Part shown: one piece after another, positions 1 to 6,276 of the stretch
Layout: each line of letters starts with the position of its first letter
Numbering within the stretch: position 1 is the first letter of the stretch
DNA from: JBDTCS01 sp039923455
GTDB taxonomy: Bacteria; Bacteroidota; Ignavibacteria; Palsa-1295
Assembly: GCA_039923455.1 (NCBI GenBank)
Contig: JBDTCS010000320.1
Span: forward strand, 1 to 13,030
Direction of reading: 5' to 3'
DNA: 13,030 nt
Notes under the pieces: model-generated
Told to the model about the DNA's origin: nothing
Database searches by the model: none
Seen by the model: only the letters and a program-made list of their open reading frames with translations
Position numbers and translations under genes: made by a program

Positions 1-181
1 ATTTAAAATCGAGAAGGATCTTTGCTTTGCGGATCTGTTGATCGAGTGCGTCTTCGTCTTCGATCACTTCACGCAATCGGCTTTTGCGAACACCGAGCAC
101 ACTTGTCTCGGCCGACGAGAAGAAGGCGTGCAAGATGAGAAACAGCAGCACAAGAAATATATCGAGTCCTAAGGGTAACAT
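1..181 (-). CDS. CNNM/DUF21 (HlyC/CorC-type) membrane protein, N-terminal 60 residues only
   Basis: Partial gene: it starts at ATG (179-181) and runs off the left edge after 60 codons. The visible part begins with a hydrophobic segment (about residues 5-20) leading into an AFFSSAETSVLG motif (19-30) and a basic stretch, VRKSRLREV. This is the typical start of the DUF21/CNNM transmembrane domain found in TlyC/CorC-like proteins, which usually carry CBS and CorC_HlyC domains further on and are linked to divalent cation handling. Those later domains lie outside the window, so the exact subfamily cannot be decided (for example GldE-like versus a general CorC/CNNM protein). A GGAG ribosome-binding site lies 6 bases before the ATG, one of the few clear ones here. 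It follows argS by 24 bases and is probably co-transcribed with it. Identification is from the motif alone. Confidence 0.72.
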   Translation of the reverse strand, partial: MLPLGLDIFLVLLFLILHAFFSSAETSVLGVRKSRLREVIEDEDALDQQIRKAKILLDFK

Positions 182-205
182 GTTGCTCCGGTGTTGTTTC
201 GAGAC

Positions 206-1855
206 TTACATGCTTTCCGGCGCTGAGATGCCGAGAATCTGGCAACCGTTCGCGAGCACGCGTTTGGTAGCCTGTGCAAGTGCAAGCCGAGCCGATTGCA
301 GTGGCTCGGGAGTTCCGACGATCCGACACTCGTGGTAGAACTTATGAAACTGTGCTGCGACTTCACGCAAGTACTCGCAGACATGATGGGGTGCAAAAGA
401 TTGCGCAGACAAACGCACAACATCCGGAAACCGCATGAGCGTTTTGATGAGTGCAATTTCTTCAACGTGCTCCAACACGGAAAGCTCGGGGATCTGATCT
501 TCTGATATCACGAGCTCTTGCTGTGCAGCAAAGCGCAAAATGCTTGCGATGCGTGCATGCGCATACTGCACGTAATAGACGGGATTTTTATCGGATTGAT
601 CTTTCGCGAGCTCTACATCGAACTCTAAATGCGAACCGACAGCGCGCATGTTAAAGAAAAATTTGCATGCATCGGCGCCGACATCCTCGAGCAACTCGTC
701 GAGCAAATAATTTCCACCGCTCCGCTTGGAGAACTTGATCAGTTCACCACCGGAAATAAAAGAGACCATCTGATGAATCACAACTTTCACCTTCGATGTG
801 TCAAAGCCAAGCGACCGAACTGCGGCGAGTACGTCCGGCACCGTCGCAATATGATCGGCTCCGAAAATATCGACAACGAGATCGTAGCCGCGCGAAAGCT
901 TATCGCGATGATAGCAGATATCCGGTAAGCGATACGTTGGTTCGCCGGTGGACTTGACGATTACGCGATCCTCTTGCTGTCCCATTTCCGAGAGCTTGAG
1001 CCAAACCGCACCATCTTTGTCGTAAGCGAGGCCTTTATCTCTGAACTCTGCAATGGTTGATTTGACCGCACCGGAATCGTAGAGTGAATTTTCGTTGAAG
1101 AAAATATCGTGCGCGATTCCAAGTTTTGCAAGCGTCTTCTTGATGTTCAGAAAATTTGATTGCTCACCGTAATCCTGAAAGAACTTCTGATCGGCTTCGC
1201 GCTTCGAATCACCAAACTCTGCTTTCAAAGCGACCGCAATATCTTTAATCTCTTGGCCTTTGTAGCCATCATCGTCCAACTCGATATTCTCACCAAGCTC
1301 TTGCAAATAGCGAACCTGGATAGACTTTGCCAGATTACGCATCTGGTTGCCCGCGTTGTTGAAGTAATATTCCTTCACAACGTTGTACCCGGTCCAATCG
1401 AGGAGACTTGTGATCACAGCACCGAGACAAATACCGCGACCGTGACCTGCATGCAAAAGACCCGTTGGATTTGCGCTGACCCATTCGACATTTACCGTTT
1501 CACCTTTATGTTCGTAGGTGCGGCCATAGGTTGCCTTCTTTTCGATGATCTCTTTCAAGCCATCGGTGACGTGCGAATTGCTAAAAGCGATATTAATAAA
1601 ACCCGGCCCGGCTACTTCGACGGAGCGGATCTTTGACTCATCAAATTTGAGCTTCGTGATCAGTTCAAGTGCAAGATCGCGAGGAGCGCGCTTGAGCGGC
1701 TTGGAAAGAAGGAGCGCAATGTTCGTCGAGAGATCTCCATGCGTCGTATTCTGGGGAATCTCAAACTTGATCGCAGCAGATGCCGGAAGTGACTCGGCAC
1801 CAACGCCAAGCGCTCCCAATCCATCCAAGAAAACCTTCTCAAGATATTTCTCCAT
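206..1855 (-). CDS. argS: Arginyl-tRNA synthetase
   Basis: Class Ia aminoacyl-tRNA synthetase that charges tRNA-Arg with arginine in the cytoplasm, 549 residues from the ATG at 1855. Visible landmarks are an N-terminal additional domain with FEIPQNTTHGDLSTN (about 31-45), the HIGH-type signature HAGHGRG (135-141) after SANPTGLL, EYYFNNAGNQM (162-172), GEPTYRLPDICYHRDKL (304-320), the KMSKS-type loop KFSKRSG (374-380), and the DALR anticodon-binding domain from about 425 (YYVQYAHARI), ending in LGISAPESM as usual for ArgS. Length is within the family range. A longer form could start at TTG 1879, adding eight residues, but MEKYLEKVF is the more natural beginning and no good ribosome-binding site precedes the TTG. 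It lies 39 bases after rsfS and 24 bases before the CNNM gene. Confidence 0.97.
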   Translation of the reverse strand: MEKYLEKVFLDGLGALGVGAESLPASAAIKFEIPQNTTHGDLSTNIALLLSKPLKRAPRDLALELITKLKFDESKIRSVEVAGPGFINIAFSNSHVTDGLKEIIEKKATYGRTYEHKGETVNVEWVSANPTGLLHAGHGRGICLGAVITSLLDWTGYNVVKEYYFNNAGNQMRNLAKSIQVRYLQELGENIELDDDGYKGQEIKDIAVALKAEFGDSKREADQKFFQDYGEQSNFLNIKKTLAKLGIAHDIFFNENSLYDSGAVKSTIAEFRDKGLAYDKDGAVWLKLSEMGQQEDRVIVKSTGEPTYRLPDICYHRDKLSRGYDLVVDIFGADHIATVPDVLAAVRSLGFDTSKVKVVIHQMVSFISGGELIKFSKRSGGNYLLDELLEDVGADACKFFFNMRAVGSHLEFDVELAKDQSDKNPVYYVQYAHARIASILRFAAQQELVISEDQIPELSVLEHVEEIALIKTLMRFPDVVRLSAQSFAPHHVCEYLREVAAQFHKFYHECRIVGTPEPLQSARLALAQATKRVLANGCQILGISAPESM

Positions 1856-1894
1856 ACTCAATGCGCTCTCGTTCTCCAACAGATTTGTATTGTT

Positions 1895-2587
1895 TTATTC
1901 CGTCACACCATTCATCACAGCACTGCTGCTAATAATGCGAACACGTGCGGTATCGTTTTTTTCTTTTACTACTTTCGGTTTTGCAACGCGCTTAGCAGGT
2001 GTCTTCACGGGGATTTCATCTTTGATCTCCTCGGAAGGTGCGTCGGCCCAAAGGCGTTCGAGGTTGTAATACATACGCGCCTCTGCTTGAAAAACGTGTA
2101 CGACAAAATCGACGAAATCGACGATGATCCATTTCAATCCGTCCCAACCCTCGCTGTGCCAAGGTGCGACTCCGTTATCGTCGCGCATGCGTACGATCAC
2201 ATTCTCGGCAATCGCTTTTACTTGTTTCTCGCTATCACCGGAGGCGATGATAAAATAATCCGTGATGCTCGTGATGCCATGCAGATCCAGAAGATGGACA
2301 TCGGTTGCTTTTTTCTCGATCGCATATCGTGCAGCAGCGAGTGCGTGTTGCTTCAGCTCAGAAAGAGGAGGCGTGGTCTCTTTCGTCCTCGTCGGGCGAG
2401 CGCCTTTTGCCTTTGGTACTTTGATCTTGGGCTCTGAATTCCTCGCGACCGGTTTCACCACCACTTTTTTGGGAGCCACCTTCTTGGCCGCCGGTTTTGA
2501 TGCCGCCACCTTTTTTACAACAGTCTTCTTAACAACTGCTTTCTTCTCTGCGACCTTCTTCGTACTATCCGTCTTCTTGATTGCCAT
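1895..2587 (-). CDS. rsfS: Ribosomal silencing factor RsfS with lysine-rich tails
   Basis: Iojap/RsfS family. These proteins bind ribosomal protein L14 (uL14) and block joining of the two subunits, which damps translation in poor growth conditions. The RsfS domain is complete, about residues 75-184 of 230, with ATDVHLLDLHGITSITDYF (94-112), the SGDSEKQVKAIA segment (116-127), GVAPWHSEGWDGLKW (139-153) and FQAEARMYYNLERLW (166-180). Typical RsfS proteins are about 105-130 residues. This one has an extra N-terminal arm of about 74 residues made of K/V/A/P repeats (KKAVVKKTVVKKV and similar), plus a basic C-terminal tail after 184. The start is ATG 2587 with GAAGAG nine bases upstream; a TTG at 2614 would lengthen it by nine residues and is less likely. 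It lies between the LytR_C gene and argS. Confidence 0.95.
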   Translation of the reverse strand: MAIKKTDSTKKVAEKKAVVKKTVVKKVAASKPAAKKVAPKKVVVKPVARNSEPKIKVPKAKGARPTRTKETTPPLSELKQHALAAARYAIEKKATDVHLLDLHGITSITDYFIIASGDSEKQVKAIAENVIVRMRDDNGVAPWHSEGWDGLKWIIVDFVDFVVHVFQAEARMYYNLERLWADAPSEEIKDEIPVKTPAKRVAKPKVVKEKNDTARVRIISSSAVMNGVTE

Positions 2588-2628
2588 TAGCGAATTCTCT
2601 TCAACATGATTCAAAAAACCTCTTTCAC

Positions 2629-2654
2629 TAAGCGCTTTAATTATCGAGCGCTTA
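2629..2654. repeat. Inverted repeat between the LytR_C gene and rsfS
   Basis: Perfect 8-bp inverted repeat, TAAGCGCT at 2629-2636 and AGCGCTTA at 2647-2654, with a 10-base AT-rich spacer. On the minus strand the first arm begins with the TAA stop of the LytR_C gene. A run of six T follows on that strand, but only about 12 bases after the stem, so it is not a standard rho-independent terminator. It may be a weak attenuator, a processing or stability hairpin, or a protein site. The sequence is directly visible; the function is unknown. Confidence 0.5.
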
Positions 2655-3164
2655 ATTCATTGGCTTGAGCGCCAAATAATCTTTGCCGATCACGACTGCT
2701 GCATCCAAAAATGCATTCGAGTCTATCTCGCGAACGACCTTAGCACTCTCTATACCAAGCGCATAGGCTACTTTCTGCGCAGAGAGCGTATCGCCGATCT
2801 TATCGATCACGAACGAATGCTCTACGTCATTTGCCGAGTAGTTACCCATCTCGACAACATCAAATTTGCGCGCTCGCAAAAAATCTGTAAACTTTCTTGC
2901 AACGCTCGATTGTCCCGAGCCATTGAGCACGGTGAGCTGAATGCGCTCACCTTTTTTCACAAGCAAATTCCCCTGTGTACGCTCGCTGGTGACGGGCGGC
3001 TTGATCCAAATGCGCGTAACAAATTGCCCGGCGAAGAGCAGAACACCAATCGCGATCACAGCCACGACACACCATGAAGCGATCTGCATGTATCGTGCGA
3101 GCTTCCGTTTGCGCTCTCGCTCGGAAGCACCCACAAACTTTTGCCAGAGGTTTTTCTTAGCCAA
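2652..3164 (-). CDS. Single-pass membrane protein with LytR C-terminal domain
   Basis: A 170-residue protein with a basic cytoplasmic N-terminus (KKNLWQKF, RERKRKLARY), one transmembrane helix at about 27-48, and an exported domain at about 76-166 that matches the LytR_C family (PF13399). Key segments are IQLTVLNGSG (75-84), SSVARKFTDFLRARKFDVVE, HSFVIDKIGD (116-125) and AAVVIGKDYLAL (155-166). LytR_C domains occur at the ends of LytR-CpsA-Psr envelope enzymes and also alone, as here; the catalytic LCP domain is absent, so no enzymatic role is implied. The start is uncertain: a TGA stop lies two codons upstream of TTG 3164, so TTG is the longest form, and an ATG at 3089 would begin just before the membrane helix. 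It precedes rsfS by 64 bases, and the pairing suggests co-transcription. Confidence 0.85.
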   Translation of the reverse strand: MAKKNLWQKFVGASERERKRKLARYMQIASWCVVAVIAIGVLLFAGQFVTRIWIKPPVTSERTQGNLLVKKGERIQLTVLNGSGQSSVARKFTDFLRARKFDVVEMGNYSANDVEHSFVIDKIGDTLSAQKVAYALGIESAKVVREIDSNAFLDAAVVIGKDYLALKPMN

Positions 3165-3180
3165 TGTTCAAAAGTGAATG

Positions 3181-3262
3181 AGGCTCAGAAGCCTGGCGAG
3201 CGATGGCTCGATGGCGTGATGCCTTGGCAATAAGCAAGAGCACCGGCCTTACGAACCGGTGC
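3181..3262. other. Hairpin-rich intergenic segment (gap 3165-3366)
   Basis: No convincing gene is seen in the 202 bases between the LytR_C gene and the secreted-protein gene. It contains three perfect small stem-loops: AGGCT/AGCCT with a 4-base loop (3181-3194), CGAGC/GCTCG with a 4-base loop (3197-3210) and GCACCGG/CCGGTGC with a 9-base loop (3240-3262). On the minus strand the last one is followed by TCTTGCTTATT, a poor T-tract, so it could end transcription of the secreted-protein gene. The other two would lie in the leader of the LytR_C mRNA. The stems are seen in the sequence; the roles are inference. Confidence 0.4.
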
Positions 3263-3366
3263 GAGCGATCTGCGGAATGCAAAAAAGTAGAATGCTGCCT
3301 GTTCGATAGGGAAGCGTTCGGAAAGTTTGCGGAGCCTTTAGGCCAGGGATCTTTGCTCAAACTTAA

Positions 3367-3966
3367 TTAATGCTTTACCGTAGCGGTTGTCGACTGCCAT
3401 CCGTTCGGTGTTCCGTTCGTTCCGAGCCCATTCGTCCCGACTCCGTTCATACCAAACATATTCGAGCCTGTGTTGAACGGGCTGTTGTAAAAACCGTAAT
3501 CAGAATTTGCACCTGGTCCGCCGATGTATTGAATCGTTAGGAACGTCGATTCACCTAAACGCCAATCCATGCGTGCATCCGATAGATAGACTCCGTTAAT
3601 CTCTTTGGAGAACTGACTGCCGAATGTGTTGAACGGTGAATACACAGCCGAGACGTCGGCAGTAAAGAACATATTGTCGGACGCCTTAAAGCTTATCGCG
3701 TTCGTAAATACACCAAGCCCGACGGAATTGCTTCCGGATGTCGAATAACTAAACGTGTAGGATTGGTGCATTGACCATCTCGTCGGATCGAGCAACATAC
3801 CTAAGAATCCGTTGCCATTCGTCATCGCTTCGATGGTTGGTACGGCTTTATCTTCGGTGCCGTTTTTCAAGCGATCGCGAAATTGTGCTTGAGCAGAAAC
3901 CGAACAAAACACGGTCAGCACGAGCATGCTAACGGATGCAATTAGAAGAACGGATGCTCTCTTCAT
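3367..3966 (-). CDS. Secreted or outer-membrane protein of unknown function
   Basis: A 199-residue protein. It starts at ATG 3966 with AAAGG seven bases upstream. It has a clear signal peptide: MKR, a hydrophobic core to about residue 22, and a signal peptidase I site after A27 (SAQA/Q). There is no lipobox. The mature part has alternating polar and hydrophobic residues typical of beta-strands, with MLLDPTRWSMHQSYTFSYS (57-75), GLGVFTNAISFKASDNM (83-99) and FTADVSAVYSPFNTFG (101-116). From memory this resembles a family found in Ignavibacteria, Chlorobi and related phyla, often left as hypothetical; I cannot name a function. The end is rich in Gly, Asn and Thr with short imperfect repeats (GVGTNGLGTNGTPNG, 175-189). 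It probably has its own promoter and lies 106 bases after the GlmU-like gene. Whether it crosses or only coats the outer membrane is open. Confidence 0.8.
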   Translation of the reverse strand: MKRASVLLIASVSMLVLTVFCSVSAQAQFRDRLKNGTEDKAVPTIEAMTNGNGFLGMLLDPTRWSMHQSYTFSYSTSGSNSVGLGVFTNAISFKASDNMFFTADVSAVYSPFNTFGSQFSKEINGVYLSDARMDWRLGESTFLTIQYIGGPGANSDYGFYNSPFNTGSNMFGMNGVGTNGLGTNGTPNGWQSTTATVKH

Positions 3967-3983
3967 GATGATTACCTTTCGAT

Positions 3984-3997
3984 GAGCGATTGCGCTC
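3984..3997. repeat. Small stem-loop in the leader of the secreted-protein gene
   Basis: GAGCG (3984-3988) and CGCTC (3993-3997) with a 4-base loop, 17 bases before the ATG of the secreted-protein gene and just upstream of its ribosome-binding site. It overlaps one copy of a repeated leader element (3992-4008). Possible mRNA structure near the start; no function shown. Confidence 0.35.
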
Positions 3998-4066
3998 CCA
4001 AACCTGAAAATAATGCGTCTCGTATGTATTAACAAAGATCACTAAGAAAAACGCTCCAAACCTGAA
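3992..4066 (-). promoter_or_regulatory. Repeated element flanking a probable promoter
   Basis: A near-identical direct repeat occurs twice upstream of the secreted-protein gene. Read on the minus strand it is TTCAGGTTTGGAGCGT (4066-4051) and TTCAGGTTTGGGAGCGC (4008-3992), differing by one inserted G and the last base. Between them is a candidate promoter of the Bacteroidota type: TTTG (4036-4033), a 20-base spacer, and TATTTTC (4012-4006), close to the TTTG/TAnnTTTG pattern known for that phylum. The arrangement suggests a regulator or a duplicated control site. Repeat and spacing are read from the sequence; the promoter assignment is inference. Confidence 0.35.
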
Positions 4067-4072
4067 GAAGTT

Positions 4073-4888
4073 TCAGTTATTAAGCGCCTTTCGAAGGTAA
4101 AGACCTTCGAGTTGGATCAGCTGGAGCTTCGTGTTGATACCGGTCACTTCGGCAACATCGGATGTTGTGCTGATCGCAACAGAACTTGGCCCAAAAGCGG
4201 CTACGATCTCGAAGAATATATCCGTAAGATAATACTCACCCTGCGCGTTCTCTTTTCGAAGGCCTTTGAGCATAGGAAAGAGTGTTTTTGCATCAAATAC
4301 GTAGATTCCGGAGTTGATCTCTCTTATCTTGCGTATTTCGGTGCTCGCGTCTTTTTCTTCCACAATTCCGGCGAGCGAAAGTCCATCCGCGCTTCGCACA
4401 ATTCTTCCGTAGCCAGTCGGCTCTGGCATCACCACCGATAGAACAGTTGCAAGTGCGTTGCTTGCGCGATGTGTCTCGATGAGTTTTCGTGTGGTCTCAA
4501 GGCTCAGTAGTGGCACATCACCGGAGAGGACAAGCACATCGCCCGAGAAATTTTTCAGCAACGACTCTGTCTGCATCACGGCGTGACCGGTCCCAAGTTG
4601 TTCGGCTTGCACTGCGGTAGCTACTTCCGGAAATTTCTTCGTAAGAAATTCAACGACTTGCTCGCGGCCAAAACCGATAATCACGATCGTCTTTGCGCTG
4701 CCAACTTTTTCGGCTAACTCGATCACATAGCTAACGAGTTGCTTGCCTGCAAGTTGATAGAGAACCTTCGGCTTGGTCGGATCTTGCATGCGTTTGCCTT
4801 GTCCGGCGGCCATAATGACAGTCGCAAGCGGTCGAGTTGTTTGTTGCAAATCAGTAGTAGAAATAGGGGGTAGGGCGGAAAAAGTCAA
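4073..4888 (-). CDS. GlmU-type UDP-N-acetylglucosamine pyrophosphorylase, single domain
   Basis: A 271-residue nucleotidyltransferase matching only the N-terminal half of GlmU, which makes UDP-GlcNAc from UTP and GlcNAc-1-phosphate for peptidoglycan and envelope sugars. It shows the MAAGQGKRM loop (26-34), K41 in PTKPKVL, QAEQLGTGHAV (94-104), LSGDVPLL (121-128, D124 probably binding metal), GYGRIVR (159-165), EEKDAS, INSGIYVFDA (191-200), QGEYYLTDI (216-224) and EVTGINTKLQL (247-257, N252 probably binding metal). It stops there. The left-handed beta-helix acetyltransferase domain of bifunctional GlmU (about 450 residues) is missing, so acetyl transfer to GlcN-1-P must be done elsewhere. The start is unsure: only TTG 4888 or TTG 4849 fit, since the first ATG falls inside the nucleotide loop, and neither has a clear ribosome-binding site. 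It follows panD by 44 bases. Confidence 0.9.
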   Translation of the reverse strand: MTFSALPPISTTDLQQTTRPLATVIMAAGQGKRMQDPTKPKVLYQLAGKQLVSYVIELAEKVGSAKTIVIIGFGREQVVEFLTKKFPEVATAVQAEQLGTGHAVMQTESLLKNFSGDVLVLSGDVPLLSLETTRKLIETHRASNALATVLSVVMPEPTGYGRIVRSADGLSLAGIVEEKDASTEIRKIREINSGIYVFDAKTLFPMLKGLRKENAQGEYYLTDIFFEIVAAFGPSSVAISTTSDVAEVTGINTKLQLIQLEGLYLRKALNN

Positions 4889-4932
4889 GAGTAGGTGTGG
4901 TCTCTATGTGAGAGGCCGCACTCAAAACGATG

Positions 4933-5322
4933 TCAAGCCATGCTGTTAAAAGCCTCGACAGAATGCGAGACGTTCTTAATCTTGTTGTTCTTATCGACTT
5001 GCACAACCATTGGTTGAAAGTTTCTAAGCTCTTCGGAATCTTCGTATTGGCCGTAGCTGATTATGATGATCTCATCGCCAACAGCACCTTTGCGTGCAGC
5101 CGGGCCGTTCAAACACATCACTCCTGAGCCGGCCGGGCCTTCGATCAGATAGGTCTCGAATCTCTCACCATTATTCACATTCACGATAGCGACCTTCTCG
5201 TATTGCACGAGATCGGCAGCCATCATCAGAGACGCATCCACCGTCAGCGAACCCTCGTAATAGAGCTCTGCCTGCGTCACGGTAGCACGGTGGATCTTCG
5301 ACTTAAATAGAGTGCGTTTCAT
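4933..5322 (-). CDS. panD: Aspartate 1-decarboxylase
   Basis: Makes beta-alanine from L-aspartate for pantothenate and coenzyme A. The enzyme is a tetramer that cleaves itself between Gly24 and Ser25 to create a catalytic pyruvoyl group. Here YYEGSLTVD places G24-S25 exactly at the expected position. Other conserved parts are KSKIHRATVT (7-16), the GERFETYLI segment, NGPAARKGAVGDEIIIISY, and the usual length of 129 residues. The start is ATG 5322, preceded by an A-rich GAAAGAACCT. It lies 44 bases downstream of panC; the two gene products supply and use beta-alanine in consecutive steps. The last residues (SHSVEAFNSMA) are variable in the family. Confidence 0.97.
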   Translation of the reverse strand: MKRTLFKSKIHRATVTQAELYYEGSLTVDASLMMAADLVQYEKVAIVNVNNGERFETYLIEGPAGSGVMCLNGPAARKGAVGDEIIIISYGQYEDSEELRNFQPMVVQVDKNNKIKNVSHSVEAFNSMA

Positions 5323-5366
5323 AGGTTCTTTCTTGGGAGTTCGAGGGAAATAAATTCAGTCCGAAT

Positions 5367-6230
5367 TCACTCTCGCTTTCCCGGCCTTATCACAATGTTA
5401 TCCAATAGTCTGATCTTGCCAAACCGAGCGGCAATCACGATCGTACACGTTTCCACCGCTTCAAACGAGCCTATTTTGCGAAACGTTTCGGAATCGACAG
5501 CTTCGAGATAGTCGAGAACGGCGCTCGGTGCGCAGTGGGTGAGCAACTCCAGTGCTGCGGAACGAGCCACTTCGAGTCCGACTCCGGCCAGCGCTTGCTT
5601 TTCCATAAGGAATAGAGCCTTCGACAGCCCAACAGCTTCTTGGCGTTCGGTGCCATTGAGAAACCTATTCCGAGAGCTCAAGGCCAGGCCATCAGCTTCA
5701 CGAATTGTGGGACCAACCATGATCTCGAGCGGAAAATGTAAGTCGCGGGTCATTCGCTTTACCACAGCAACCTGCTGAGCGTCCTTCTGACCAAAAAAGG
5801 CGATCGTCGGACTCACAATATTGAAAAGTGCAGCTACGACGGTTGCGACACCATCAAAGTGATGAGGCCTGATAGCGCCTTCGAATTCCGTCGCGAAATT
5901 TGCCATGCTGATCGAAGTCGACGCACCGCTCGGATAAATTTCTTTTGCGTCGGGCATAAAAAGAAAATCAACATTCTCGTCGATCAGCTTTCGCGAGTCC
6001 TCATCGAGTGTTCTCGGGTATGCATCATAATCTTCGTTCGGTCCGAACTGCGTTGGATTGACAAAAATGCTTACGACAATGACGTCGCATTTCATACGTG
6101 CGAGTCGAATGAGTGACGCGTGCCCTTCATGTAACGCTCCCATCGTTGGCACAAAACCGATCGTCGCTCCCTCTTTTTGGTGAGGTTGCAGTGCAGCGCG
6201 CATTTCGTGAATTGTGCGGAGTGTTCTCAA
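5367..6230 (-). CDS. panC: Pantothenate synthetase (pantoate-beta-alanine ligase)
   Basis: Joins pantoate and beta-alanine with ATP to form pantothenate, in the cytoplasm. All main signatures are present in 287 residues: VPTMGALHEGH (27-37, HIGH-like ATP site), SIFVNPTQFGPNEDYDAYPRT (54-74), RPHHFDGVAT (121-130), FFGQKDAQQ (145-153), and READGLALSSRN (177-188, containing the KMSKS-like loop). The C-terminal domain ends at LLDNIVI. The start is taken as TTG 6230, because MRTLRTIHEMRAAL lines up with the normal N-terminus; the in-frame ATG at residue 10 would cut into the first strand-helix unit. No clear ribosome-binding site is seen. It sits between the arginase (46 bases) and panD (44 bases). 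panB is not in the window. Confidence 0.97.
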   Translation of the reverse strand: MRTLRTIHEMRAALQPHQKEGATIGFVPTMGALHEGHASLIRLARMKCDVIVVSIFVNPTQFGPNEDYDAYPRTLDEDSRKLIDENVDFLFMPDAKEIYPSGASTSISMANFATEFEGAIRPHHFDGVATVVAALFNIVSPTIAFFGQKDAQQVAVVKRMTRDLHFPLEIMVGPTIREADGLALSSRNRFLNGTERQEAVGLSKALFLMEKQALAGVGLEVARSAALELLTHCAPSAVLDYLEAVDSETFRKIGSFEAVETCTIVIAARFGKIRLLDNIVIRPGKRE

Positions 6231-6276
6231 AACGGTGAGCGTGGTTAGGGAAAGAGTATGTGAGCGAAGTTAACGA

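Noticed and set aside
1160..1636. A 158-codon plus-strand frame inside argS
   Set aside because: Antisense shadow of a clear argS; no independent start signals.
3240..3262. Possible tRNA T-arm (GGTTCG inside a hairpin on the minus strand)
   Set aside because: No cloverleaf, anticodon arm or 7-bp acceptor stem can be formed around it, and the loop has 9 bases.
3157..3360. A 67-codon minus-strand frame in the hairpin-rich gap
   Set aside because: TTG start, overlap with the LytR_C start, no ribosome-binding site, and a composition without domain or signal features; it reads like translated non-coding DNA.
3967..4035. N-terminal extension of the secreted protein to an upstream TTG
   Set aside because: It would put 23 basic and mixed residues in front of a complete signal peptide, whereas ATG 3966 has AAAGG at the right distance.
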